A program made the translations under genes and the position numbers. The notes under the pieces were generated by a model. It saw nothing but the letters and a program-made list of their open reading frames with translations, ran no database searches and was not told the DNA's origin. A DNA stretch of 64,000 nucleotides, taken from positions 5,084,001 through 5,148,000 of the forward strand of contig CM069876.1 in NCBI GenBank assembly GCA_036172665.1, written 5' to 3'. Shown piece after piece: positions 45,508-56,626 of the stretch; the stretch's first letter is position 1, and the number at the start of each line of letters is the position of its first letter. This stretch comes from Prosopocoilus inquinatus (lineage: Eukaryota; Arthropoda; Insecta; Coleoptera; Lucanidae).

Positions 45508-46008
45508 AAAAGTTGTGAACGACCGATTTATTCGCAATTGCGAAGTAAATAGTGATGAATAGATAAAACAGCGACTCCCTAACGATAAGATTGCATAAGG
45601 ATTGATAAAATGAAGCGGGTTTGCTACATAATAAGTCACCTCATGCAAGGCGGCCATACTTACTGTCAAAGCATAATGAAAATTAAAAAAAAAATTGTTG
45701 CAAATCGTAATTGCGAATAAATCGGTCAAGTTGTTTTTGGTTTGCAGTGGAAATCTCGAGTTACGTTTCTGCTGAATAAACCCCAAACAGAGCTGAAGCA
45801 GCTGTACAGAGGCTGCTCGAGGTTTTCACTGCAATCAAAAAGGATTTGCAACAAATTTTTTCTAATCTTTCATTATGCTTTGACAGCAAGCATGGCCGCC
45901 TTGCATGGGGTGACTTATTACGTAGCAAACCCGCTTCAATTTGTCAATCTTTATGCAATATTAGGTCAAAAAGCGATTGTAGCGTGTTGCTGTTTTATCT
46001 ATTCAATA
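45508..46008. mobile_element. Hammerhead repeat (family I) locus 4, diverged
   Basis: A minus-oriented unit (45508 to about 45710) is followed by a plus-oriented unit ending GTTTTATCTATT. The ribozyme at about 45764-45813 has the core CTGAATA (G to T) and a damaged stem II, so it is inactive. It is more diverged than the other loci, indicating an older burst. No clear duplication was found. Confidence 0.75.
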
Positions 46009-46046
46009 TTATTATCAATATTAACAACCAGTAAAGATAATAAGTG

Positions 46047-46433
46047 ATTTCTCGCGACTAACCGGTTACGAGGAGTTAGGCGAAATAAGTGACTTACCGA
46101 TAACTGTTGATATGACGTCACATATATTACTGCGGTTACTATTTTCCTAACCCGGTCAGAGAGTAGTGTAACGTTGCTGTATCTCTCTTATTTCTTACAC
46201 AGAACCGTGGTTCCGCGTGCTAACCTCAACTTGATTCAATCACAACTTTTTTTTTTCTAATAGTTAATTACACAATTCATTGTTGGACTGTTGTCAAATT
46301 TTAAATGCAACCGTCAGAAAGCCTGTAACCGTTTCGTTTTGGCGAATCTTACTAACCGTGACGTATTCTCGTGACCGTAACGTCACTACTGCTAACCATG
46401 CTATTCGTAACCGGTTAGTCGCGAAAAATACCT
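46047..46433. mobile_element. MITE with GTTAGTCGCG ends
   Basis: The inverted ends ATTTCTCGCGACTAACCGGT and ACCGGTTAGTCGCGAAAAAT enclose about 385 bp with further inverted GTAACGTCA/TGACGT words. It is flanked by a duplicated AT-rich segment (45000-45060 resembles 46625-46745). It has no ORF. Confidence 0.75.
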
Positions 46434-46860
46434 TAATGTAAAACGTTTACAAAATGCTATAAGTGTGGATCCAGTCTTAAGTAATGTTAAACATTATACC
46501 TTAACAGGTTGGCCTACCATAAAACTAATGCGTCAACAAATGTTAATACTTTTTGGTCAATTAGAAATGAAATTTATGAGCATGAAAATTCATTATACAA
46601 AAAAAAAACAGATAATAATACTTGTAGTGGGCATAGAAAAATAATAATAACAAGATTCGTAACATTGAACTGTCAATATTAATTTATGCATTCATGTATT
46701 TTATGTATTAAACTAATAAAGTTAATTAAATACAAGCAAATATTACATTATGATAGTCCGGGCAAAAAATTAGAATTTTTTTAAAATATATTTTAAAGTT
46801 TATCTTTCCGGGAGTATGAGATCCTTAGAAAATTAAAAAAAAATGATTGTTAAAAATAAT

Positions 46861-47002
46861 TTAGAAAAATTTCATTATGCTTTGACAGCAAGCATGGCCG
46901 CCTTGCATGGGGGACTTATTAGGAGCAAATCCCGCTTCAATTTGTCTATCCTACTGCAACGTCAGGTCAAAAAGCGATAGTAAGATGTCGCTATTTTATC
47001 TG
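46861..47002 (+). mobile_element. Hammerhead repeat (family I) locus 5, 5'-truncated
   Basis: The 3' 140 bp of the unit only, ending TTTTATCTG. The ribozyme is missing. The near-duplication is TTAAAAATAAT (46850-46860) and TTATAAATAAT (47003-47013), 10 of 11 identical. Confidence 0.8.
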
Positions 47003-47289
47003 TTATAAATAATGTTATAAATATCAGAAGGGATTTTAAATGATATAATGAAGCTAATTTTTAAATACATTACGAAAACCTTAAGCATTTTTTATATGGT
47101 TGTTAAAAATTTTAAAATGTAACAGTAGATGATTAATTTACAAAAACAATGAAATACGTTCAATAAAATCCGTTATCAAGAAAGCTATGAGCCTGCTTTT
47201 ATTTTTTGACGGCAAGTTATACCTTCAAAAAAATTAAAGTTTATTATTGAACAAATTTTATTATAATTTACTGTTTCCCCGGCGTGTTA

Positions 47290-48279
47290 TACCGGGTGGA
47301 AAATTTCAAACCAGAACATAGCAAAGTTCCATTGAAAACTACGTTTCTGTAGATTACTGCTCGCCATTTAAAGATTCAAAAATGGTAATGGTATTAAATG
47401 AAAGATAAAATTAAGGCCAATGTTATCCTGTTAAAATTATACCTATTGTGTTAATACTATTGAAATAGAAATTAAATTTGTAAATTTCAAATTAAAAATG
47501 TAGTCGCCTTAGTATGTCAGATTTGAAGTTTGCAATTTAATAACCAGAATTTTGTACAATATGCTTCTTATATAAAATTAAATTCCATTAATATGTGTAG
47601 CGTAATGACATTTGAAAAACGGTTAGGATTTATTTCTTTGCTCTTACATTACTTCACAAAATACTTTCCTATTATTCTTGTTAATTTCAATAGAATGTTG
47701 ATGGCAACTGGATTTGTGGAATTGATGTTTTTTTTTTAATATTCTTTACAGTTGTGTGTTACTTATTCTTGAACAGTGTGAAACTTATTTGATTCTTAGT
47801 GCAATTGAATTTAAAACTGATTTATTATCGACGTGTGTCGGTATTGATTGCCCATGGCATCATTTCAAGTTTATTGATAGTATCCGAAACAGTAATAGTA
47901 TTTTTGAGTGCAATGACGTAGAATACAATTATCATTCTAATAAAGAAAGAACTGTTGTAATTTAAACGACAAGAGTACCTTCCTATTATTTGCTCTGCAC
48001 AATAATTCATAATACTTTTTGACTGACGTATAAATTCTTTTCCATTTAAAAGAACTGAAAGTTTCAAATCTGACATAGGAGACTAAATTTTTTGTTTAAA
48101 ATTTGAAAATTTTATTTATATTTCGAAAGTATTAATATTTAGGAATAATTTTAACATCATAATATTGTCCATAATTTTCTCTTTTCTTTAATACCTAATA
48201 CCATTGCCATTTTATGCCATTTAACAAAGTTTTCAATACAAGTTTGCTATGTTCGGGTTTGAAATTTTTCACCCGGTAT
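47290..48279. mobile_element. Palindromic element P6, about 1 kb
   Basis: It starts TACCGGGTGGAAAATTTCAA and ends TTGAAATTTTTCACCCGGTA. The arms are about 400-450 bp. Short ORFs inside are products of the palindrome. Confidence 0.8.
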
Positions 48280-48538
48280 AAATGAAAAATATTAATGAAA
48301 AGTTTTGGATTCTCTAAGTCAGTAAATTACTGACAAAATAATCAGCGATGGGATAATTTATCTGATTTTTTAATCTAGATCATCTATTATAAATTATTGG
48401 TCTTACTAAAAAAAAAAACATGTTCACGTTTCATAATCATCCAATTCTTAAACATCACCGATAGTTGATAATACACGGCCGTAACTAGTTCATTTTATTA
48501 CAAAAAATATAGTTACTGACGATTCGTGATGGACTTAC

Positions 48539-48784
48539 CAATGACAAGAAGGGGGAACTAACTTTGTTAGTTCTTGTAAGGATTTCTCTGATCGATATTC
48601 TTGTACAAATGCCACTGTGACTACGATTACTATAGCTACGGTAATACTGATGGCGTCGTCAAACTGCTTCATGAAGACAGATACCAAGGCAGATGCAAGA
48701 AGGAGAAGGATGAGGGGATTCCTGAACTGCTCCAGGTATTTCTTCCAGGGCGGGTCTTCATCTTTTACGAAAAATTCGTTGTAC
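48539..48784 (-). CDS. SPoCk: SPCA-type Ca2+-ATPase, exon A (M1-M2)
   Basis: The exon is 246 nt: one base ending a codon from the previous exon, 81 codons (1-81), and two bases of Cys82. It reads [20 protein letters not shown], the M1 helix [27 protein letters not shown] and the M2 helix, then [20 protein letters not shown]. This is the characteristic start of SPCA pumps after their short N-terminal domain. The acceptor is TTTCAG at 48785 and the donor GTAAGT begins at 48538. Roughly 50-120 N-terminal residues, including any EF-hand-like region, are missing. No upstream coding exon was recognised between 48785 and 64000. Confidence 0.93.
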
Positions 48785-48845
48785 CTGAAAAGAAAAATAC
48801 ATTATTTGCCAATGCCTCTTCTAGATTTGCATTACATAATTAAAA

Positions 48846-49763
48846 TATACTCAGTGTTCTTTTACTGTGTGAAAATATTTATACCTGTAATATATCATCA
48901 CAAATGGAAACGATTGAACTCATTTGTTCTTAACAACAATTTAATAGTTTTTGAGAAAACTGCCGTGGCAGATTTTCACTAAACCGTTTGAGAACTGTTG
49001 GCATAGCTAAATGTGGAAGGCGGCCGCCTCTTCAATTATGTCCCGAAGCCGAAGTAGGGCAGGCTCAATACTTCACTTGATCTTGAGCACGAACGACGTA
49101 AATCAGCCGCCCCGATCAACTGGTCAGTCAAAACGTTTACAATTTAAATTAACTTCACTGTAAGTAGTTGCAAGTATTTTTAAATTAAAATCTAGTGCAA
49201 TTCAAGAAACTGCGGTTCGTAATTGCCGAACAAATCAAAAAGCAAGCTACAAATTGTAATTTCTAATTGTAATTTTTAATACACTTATAAAAAATTGACA
49301 TTTACTTTTTTCCACGGACCGTAAGAAGTAATACTTTCATAGCTAGCGGCATATTACAGTAAAAATTTATTTACGTAGAAGGGTGAAGGAAGAACATTTT
49401 TAACGCGCTTGCCTAATTAGTGCATAAATTTTCGGATTTATTCGTCGATAGTTGATATCGTAAAACATATTACTTCGCTTCGTGAATTAAAATTTTTAAT
49501 AAAATAATTAATAAACGATATCAGTGGTTATTACGAAAGGCCGCGTTGAAGATCGAGTGCGATATCGGTGGGCGTGTTCATATCGAGAAGAAGGCGAAGT
49601 TGACCTTCCTATCTTTCTCGCACATTTCAGCAGTTCCAAACAAGTGGTCCATCCGAAATTTTCTGGATATGATACGGCAGCCACCAAAAATATCCGCTGA
49701 AGGTATCATTTTGTGTACTTATACTGAGGTTTTTTATTTGCACGCAGTAGAAGAACACCCTGT
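48846..49763. mobile_element. DNA element, longer copy (pair with 37373)
   Basis: It starts CTCAGTGTTCTTTTACTGTG and ends GCAGTAGAAGAACACCCTGT. It contains the parts shared with 37373-37749 plus a middle segment of about 500 bp. It begins about 60 bp upstream (transcript sense) of ATPase exon A. Confidence 0.7.
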
Positions 49764-50613
49764 TTACGCTTAGATATCTCCTTCCTGATAGAAAGATTCT
49801 TTTGAAACAATAAATAAAACAATAAGAAAGAATCTCTCAAAACAATAAATTATTATTTATCTTGAAGACGCTCTCAACGTATGCGTTGGATCAATTTCGA
49901 TATCTGGATAAAACATTGGCACTTCTTAAAAACATTTAAATAATATTAATTTTCGTATAAGCTCTTGCATTAGAAGATTGTGTCGATTCGTTGCTCTGGT
50001 TCAATGTGTTAGATGCCACTATTGGTTTACCATAATTTAGTAAATCGTTCGGATTGATTTGGTAAGTTATTTTATTTAGGGTTGCCATCTCTCAAATTTA
50101 AAAACTAGGACAAAGATACTTAAAAATCCGGACAGCGAAGATATTTCACAGGTGGTTTTTCTGTGCAAAATTCTGAAACAGGTCAATTTTTAATTTTTAA
50201 AAGACACATTTTAATATAAAATTTTGTTGATCAGTATTTATTTTCCACTGTTATGTCAACGTTAATATTTTTAAAACTGAAGCCATAACTTTTTTTATTC
50301 AGCAGTTGATCGTCCTTCTTTTCAATTAAATGGTGACGTAAATTTTTAATTGCCTTGGCAGATTCTCTGTTTTGCGAGTCATTTATGGATTTGGGGCCTT
50401 GTTGAATTCCGAAACAGTTATCAACCCCTGCACAGTAGACGTTATTACTTTTTTTTATTATTTTTAATTAAATTAATTGATTTAATGTTTAGAAAAACAA
50501 ATGAATATCGCATAACTGAGACATAAACTGAAATTGATTTTTTTTTTCTTAAATGAAACATTTTAGAAAAATTTTGTGCAAATCGTTTTTGATTGCAGCG
50601 AGAACCTCGAGCA

Positions 50614-50662
50614 GCCTCTGGACAGCTGTTTCAGCCCTGCTTGGGGCTTCTTCAGCAGAGAC
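50614..50662 (-). ncRNA. Hammerhead ribozyme, family I, locus 6 minus half
   Basis: Consensus fold: GTCTCTG/CAGAGGC, CTGAAGA, AGCCC-CAAGCA-GGGCT, GAA, ACAGCTGT, C17. All stems are perfect apart from the one G-U in stem I. Confidence 0.85.
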
Positions 50663-51133
50663 GTAGCTCGACATTCCCGCTGCAAACAAAAACGACTTGC
50701 CCAATTTATTCGCATTTGCGATGTAAGAGTGATGAACAGATAAAATAGCGACATCTTACTATCGCTTTTTGACCTGACATTGCAGTAGAGTAAACAAATT
50801 GAAGCGGGATTTGCTCCTAATAAGTTCCCCATGCAAGGCGGCCATGCTTGCTGTCAAAGCATAATGAAAATTTTAGAAAAATTTTGTGCAAATCGTTTTT
50901 GATTGCAGCGAGAACCTCGCTAAAATTTTCATTATGCTTTGACAGCAAGCATGGCCGCCTTGCATGGGGAACTTATTAGGAGCAAATCCCGCTTCAATTT
51001 GTTTACTCTACTGCAATGTCAGGTCAAAAAGCGATAGTAAGATGTCGCTATTTTATCTGTTCATCACTCTTACATCGCAAATGCGAATAAATTGGGCAAG
51101 TCGTTTTTGTTTGCAGCGGGAATGTCGAGCTAC

Positions 51134-51182
51134 GTCTCTGCTGAAGAAGCCCCAAGCAGGGCTGAAACAGCTGTCCAGAGGC
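51134..51182 (+). ncRNA. Hammerhead ribozyme, family I, locus 6 plus half
   Basis: Same 49-nt consensus fold on the plus strand. This is the best reference copy: core, stem II, palindromic stem III and GTC cleavage triplet are all intact, and it lies within a head-to-tail repeat so a one-unit transcript could be released. Confidence 0.85.
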
Positions 51183-52102
51183 TTCTCGAGGTTCTCGCTG
51201 CAATCAAAAACGATTTGCACAAAATTTTTCTAAAATTTTCATTATGCTTTGACAGCAAGCATGGCCGCCTTGCATGGGGAACTTATTAGGAGCAAATCCC
51301 GCTTCAATTTGTTTACTCTACTGCAATGTCAGGTCAAAAAGCGATAGTAAGATGTCGCTATTTTATCTGTTAAATGAAACACTTGATATTTTTATACGTA
51401 TTTAAAATCTTAAATAATAATCGCCTTTTCTTTTTCAAACAAACTTTGTTTTTAAAAACTTTGTTTGATTAAATCCTAACATTTTGTCTAACAGATGATT
51501 TTAGGGATCAATGAAGACTTGAAAGATGTTGATGAACCTTTATGGGTCGGCTGGGGGGTCGATGAAGCTTTAGGAGTCTTTTAGGTGGTCGGAATTGTTA
51601 AGTCTTATTTAATACAGGCCTATCTGAACGTTCATAAAAAAGTTAAGAAGTTCCAAATAATATTAAATTACTTTGAATCAGCTCGTATAAAGGAGAAAAC
51701 AAAAGACGTTCAATTGATTATCAAAATCAAAATACACCTAAAGTACAGTCAACTCGAATAAACAGAAACAAAAGGCGATCGTCGAATAAGTCAGAACGAA
51801 AATAAAAACTGTACAAAACTCAATAAGTCAAATCGATACAAAATCTGGCTTTCATCACAACCAAAAATTTAATTCAAATTAATAATTACAATACAAAATA
51901 AATAAAATAAAGTCAATGCCAAAATATAATAAACATATAAAAGATAATTAAAAAAATAAGAAATCATGTCAAATAAAATTAAACCAAAGAGAAAACAAAA
52001 AGCAAATGATTAGTTGATAATTTAAAAGGAAAATTAAAAAAAAAGTCCATCAATTGAATTGATTTTCAACTGAGGAATAAAAATAATATAAAGTTTGATG
52101 AT

Positions 52103-52360
52103 AACCAGATAAAATACCGACATCTTACGATCGCTTTTTGACCTGACATTGCAGTAGGATAGATAAATTGAAGCGGGATTTGCTCCTAAGAAGTCCCCCA
52201 TGCAAGGCGGCCGTGCTTGCTGTCAAAGCATAACGAAAATTTTTAGAAAAATTTTGTGCAAATCGTTTTTGATTGCAGTGAAAACCTCGAGTAGCCTCTG
52301 TACAGCTGTTTCAGCCCTGCTTGGTGCTTCTTCAGCAGAGACTTGTCCAATTTCTTCGCA
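52103..52360 (-). mobile_element. Hammerhead repeat (family I) locus 7
   Basis: A single minus-oriented, 5'-truncated unit without inversion. The 3' end (AACCAGATAAAATA, reverse complement of the common TATTTTATCTGTT) is on the left. The ribozyme at 52294-52342 has one stem II mismatch (AGCAC/GGGCT) and A at the cleavage position. Confidence 0.82.
52294..52342 (-). ncRNA. Hammerhead ribozyme, family I, locus 7 (variant)
   Basis: Core CTGAAGA and GAA are intact, stem I is intact and stem III is palindromic. Stem II has one mismatch, and cleavage would be after GTA, a weaker triplet. Confidence 0.7.
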
Positions 52361-53329
52361 AAAAAAAATGATAAAGTTAGGACTAGAATAAAAATTATAT
52401 AAAACTAACAATAAGTCAAATTGATTTGAAAATTATCAAATTTTGTCACTATCCAAGGAATAAACCGTAAATGTTAAAGAAACATAAAACACAACATCAA
52501 ACAATAATTTAAAAAACACAATAAAATAAACGAAAAAAAAACCTGAATGTTTGAGTGAAAGAGAGTCAAAGTGATAATTCAAACATAAAATACAGTCAAA
52601 TAGAATCAAGAAGAGAAAAAAGACGATCGACTTATAATTAAAAAAGAAAATAAAGAAAAATAGGATAATATATTGTCACAATAAAAAAAAATATTAAATC
52701 TGAATGGGGGGTCGATGGAAACTTTTATTTTCTTGTCAAGGGTCGTGGAACTTTTTATTTTCCTGTAAGGGGTCGATGGTTAAAAGAGATTGGGAACCCT
52801 GCTTTATACGCATGTATCAGAACTTACTACTAATAAAATAAATAAATAAATAAATACTATTAAATACAAATATCTTGAAAACTACTCGTTTTACATAAAA
52901 TTATTTAGAGAAATTGTTATCAGAATTTAATTTGGAATCCAAATATATGCAAATATACCGAGTGTGCCATTTAAGAAAACAAAATGTGAATTTATATCCG
53001 GGTTATCCGATGTGCATTTGTTATTCGGTAAACGTCAGTAAAAACCTTGAATTCGTTTGTTACGTTAAGTCTTGCATTAAGTATATCTTTCTAAGTTCAA
53101 CAATAAAAAAGTTAAAAAGGGGAGCGGGAATGCTCGCATAGTCACCCTGTACCATAATTTTTATACTTTATATCAGACTTTTCATACCATCAGTGGTTCG
53201 TTTACGAAATTTCAAAAAGTTATAAAATAAAATAAAATAAAGCAACAAACAAATTCACTTAAAAACATGAAAGGCTATGGGACACTGAAAATACTGAAAA
53301 CTTAAACTAAGAATATTAAAAGAGACAGC

Positions 53330-53618
53330 GGTTTTGAAAAACGTAAATAAAATTTTCTTATCACAGTAAGTTTTTTGTCCGTAGGCAGGCGTGTCGATAG
53401 CTAAGCTGATATCTTCAGTCCACTCACGCATTAAACACTTACTAGTTAAAAGTACTTCATGAAACATTTGGTTGGTATGAACCTAATGTTCGCGCTTTTA
53501 GCTTGTGAATTGGTGCTTTTAAGTTGCGAATGTTTAAGTGATTGTACTGAAAATGGCAGCTTAGCTGTCGAAATACGTATCTGCGATTACAAACTTTTAA
53601 ACAATGATCACAATCTCT
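53330..53618. repeat. Hammerhead-like repeat, family III relative
   Basis: A minus-oriented motif at about 53385-53425 (CTGAAGATATCAGC-TTA-GCTATCGA) and a plus-oriented one at about 53549-53583 (CTGAAAA, T, GGCAGC-TTA-GCTGTC, GAA, ATACGTAT, C) face each other, echoing the family III structure at 35642. Core changes make both copies doubtful. Confidence 0.5.
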
Positions 53619-53626
53619 TTCTCAAG

Positions 53627-54570
53627 CAGTGTTGTTAAAGATACATTTCTAATAGTATCTAGATACAGATGCAGATACTTTCACAAATAAGTATCTAGAT
53701 GCAAATACAGATACTTTTCCGGAAAATATCTAGATACAGATACAGATACAAAAGAAAGTATCTGCAGTTATCAAGATGCATGCAAGTATAAAATTCAATA
53801 ACCTATGCAGTAGTGGAGGTACGGTATTATTTGCGATCCAAATCGACTTATTTTTGTGAAAATTGACGAAGTTTTCGTATGAATATGTGAATAATGTACA
53901 CACTAAAATCTGTGACAATTTTCATAATTTTTTTCAGCAGTATATGTCTTTTTAAATAGAAAATTTATCTTTGTAATTAAGTTGATCAATAAGCTGATAA
54001 GTAATTACCTGGTTTTGTATGAAACCAAATCAAGTCAACGTAAAATATAAAATTATCAACAGAAATGACTCTACATCCGTATCAGACAAGTTAAACGTCC
54101 AATGAATCTAGGATCCTTGGTTGCAACCTTGTTGTAGCTAAGAGAGCGTTCCAACAATCAAGAAAAGTTGATAAAATGAACAATACAGTCTTTTCCTTTT
54201 GATTTTCTCCTTTTGTCAATTATCTTTCCCAATTTTTAAAATAATTTTTAGGTTTCTGAACTATCAAGTCGCATTTTAAATAGAACAGTCAATTGACAAA
54301 CTGGAAAACAGAATTACAAAAGCGGAAAATCAAAAGAAAGAGACTATAAAATCGGAGGTTGCATTTCCGCCAAGGTCTGCTATTTTTATGGAAGTTCAAA
54401 ATGTATCTAAAATGTTTCTTAGTATCTCAAATGAATAGATACACTGTAATTGTATCTAGATGCAGATACAGTTACACTTTTTTAGTAGTATCTGAGATAT
54501 GTATCTAGATACCCAAAAAGTATTTAGATGCTCTATCTAGATACTTGCATCTAGATTCTTAACAACACTG
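53627..54570. mobile_element. Non-autonomous hAT element
   Basis: A perfect 8-bp duplication TTCTCAAG (53619-53626 and 54571-54578) and hAT-type ends CAGTGTTGTTAA...TTAACAACACTG. Both subterminal regions are packed with TATCTAGATAC/CAGATAC repeats (53650-53770 and 54405-54555), likely transposase sites. It has no transposase. Confidence 0.92.
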
Positions 54571-54584
54571 TTCTCAAGTAGGCA

Positions 54585-55725
54585 ATGAATAACCACCAGG
54601 TAATTCAGATTCAGATTTTGAAACATCTGTCACTTATTAGCAAAGTTACTAACAGCGTGAAATGTCGAATACTAAATGTATTAATAAAGGTGACAGGAAT
54701 TTTTAAAGATTTATTTATAATTATAATCGTTTTGAACATAAAAAAAATTCCAAGATTTAGAAATGCCAAACCATTATGGTCCTTTATTTAGTTGTAACCC
54801 TGTATACAATAATGGTTTAACAAAAGGAAAATAATTATCTGAATAATCGCAATCTGGATGTCGTGCAATTTCTTTACACCCGGACGCATGTAGGTTACCA
54901 TGCTTTTAGTTATTAATGTTATTATTCACGCTTCCCGGCTAACTTTTTATATAGTATAATTATGTGGTTAGCAAGGTAACGATACTATTTTGTTTAATAA
55001 GGAGAAAGGTTTAAGAGTAAGATCGTAATTGCGAAGATCAATTTCACAGATAATATTTAAATGAAATTACACGGTCCGGAAACATGTTTCCATTTTCCAT
55101 ATACTAGGTATCTTTTTGTTGTCCTTTTTTTCGGCGCCTATAACACTCGACAGGGGCAAAAACTTCAAACGCTATTTTTATTCAATGTAAAAGCTCTCTG
55201 TAAATAGTAGGATTACATTTTTTGTCGAGAAAAAATTTTGCATTTGCAAAGCGAAGCGAAGCGAATAAAACATACTGAACTAATGTAGCCTGTTGCCACC
55301 ACCAACCTGATAAAATAAAATTTCGAGCGCTTTAATATTATACTCTATGAAACCCAAATGACTCATTTGTGTTAGAACGAAAATACATGATTTACAGCTT
55401 TGGAAATAATAATAATAATAAACGTCTTTATTTCCCAAGAGCTTTAGGTTCTAAACCTTAAATAAAAAAAGAGTTGTACCAGACAAAAAAAAAACGCCTA
55501 TTAAAGAAAAGACAAAAAAATTCGTTGTCTTGGAAACCAAAAACCAAGTGAAACAAATTCGGACCTACCATGACCTGCAGATTCCAAATATGTAAAAATA
55601 TGCAAGCGGTTCCGTATAAAATAAGATATTTTTTTAGAAAAGGTACGATCAGGGCATTTCAAGAACTGTATCACAAACAGGATATTCACTCACTGACTAA
55701 GTGACTAATAATTGTTAATGTTATG
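54585..55725. other. Unassigned repeats right of hAT element
   Basis: No gene was recognised. Around 55405-55500 an (AAT)n run followed by AAACGTCTTTATTTCCC is, on the minus strand, an AATAAA signal plus (ATT)n tail, like the 3' end of a non-LTR retrotransposon. GCGAAGCGAAGCGAA words occur at 55253. Confidence 0.4.
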
Positions 55726-55733
55726 CGATATGT

Positions 55734-56025
55734 TGCGAATAAATTGGGCAAGTCGTTTTTGGTCTGCAGTGGGAATGTCGAGCTACGTCTCTGCTGAAGA
55801 AGCCCCAAGCAGGGCTGAAATAGCTGTCCAGAGGCTGCTCGAGGTTCTCACTGCAATCAAAAACGATTTGAACAAAATTTTTCTAAAAACTTTCATTATG
55901 CTTTGACAGCAAGCATGGCCGCCTTGCATGGGGGACTTATTAGGAGCAAATCCCGCTTCAATTTGTCTATCCTACTGCAATGTCAGGTCAAAAAGCGATA
56001 GTAAGATGTCGCTATTTTATATGTT
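55734..56025 (+). mobile_element. Hammerhead repeat (family I) locus 8, single unit
   Basis: About 291 bp, plus-oriented throughout. It begins GCGAATAAATTGGGC, only about 20 nt past the common 3' end in circular order, and ends ATTTTATATGTT, so it is nearly one complete turn of a 310-nt circle. The ribozyme is at 55787-55835. Confidence 0.88.
55787..55835 (+). ncRNA. Hammerhead ribozyme, family I, locus 8
   Basis: Stem I, CTGAAGA, stem II and GAA match the consensus. Stem III reads ATAGCTGT, replacing one pair by a wobble. The cleavage triplet GTC is kept. Confidence 0.78.
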
Positions 56026-56626
56026 ATTGTAAACGTTCGATTTGAAAGATCACTGTATGAAAATTGTCAGCGTCTTGATCCTGCGAGCACGTTAAATTTC
56101 TTTACGTAATATGATCCGCTTATGCAGCACTCCTCAAGTAAGTTCAATCGTCTTGATGTCATTTGTCAACATGGAATTCCCTCTATTAAAAAGTTAATTT
56201 TTAATTCATCTACCGAAAAGGACTTTGAGTTGCGAGCTAAACAGAAGTCGGTAAATCATGCTAGACAATTTTCGCGGCGATTAAATCGTACTTGCGAAGT
56301 GCTCACCATGCAATTTTGTCAATTAAACCCAAAAACACGCGCATTACATTCTGTATTGTTCTAGAAAGAGCAAACGAATTTTGATAATAATTTTTCAAAC
56401 GTGACAGGATAGGTACTAAACTCTTACAAGGAGCTATGACGTAAACTTGAATAATGTGCCGGAAGGGGTGTCAGGTTAATCAAATAATTTAAAATGTTGA
56501 TTTTGCTTTCGATTTTTAGAATATTTTATATTAACATTTAAATTTTTATTACAGATATGTTACTTGTAAATCAAGCAAAACTTTGACATTTTTTTTGTAA
56601 AATAAAAAAAAAGTCTTTTTTCCTCT

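Larger units (their letters stand above)
50561..51369. mobile_element. Hammerhead repeat (family I) locus 6, 809-bp inverted multimer
   Basis: The flanking 12-bp duplication is TTAAATGAAACA (50549-50560 and 51370-51381). The minus part (50561-50919) contains 1.15 units (GAAAAATTTTGTG at 50566 and 50876, spacing 310). The plus part (50920-51369) contains 1.45 units (CTAAAATTTTC at 50920 and 51230, spacing 310). It ends TTTTATCTGTT. The halves are nearly identical, suggesting a recent insertion. Two intact ribozymes are present in opposite orientations. Confidence 0.92.
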
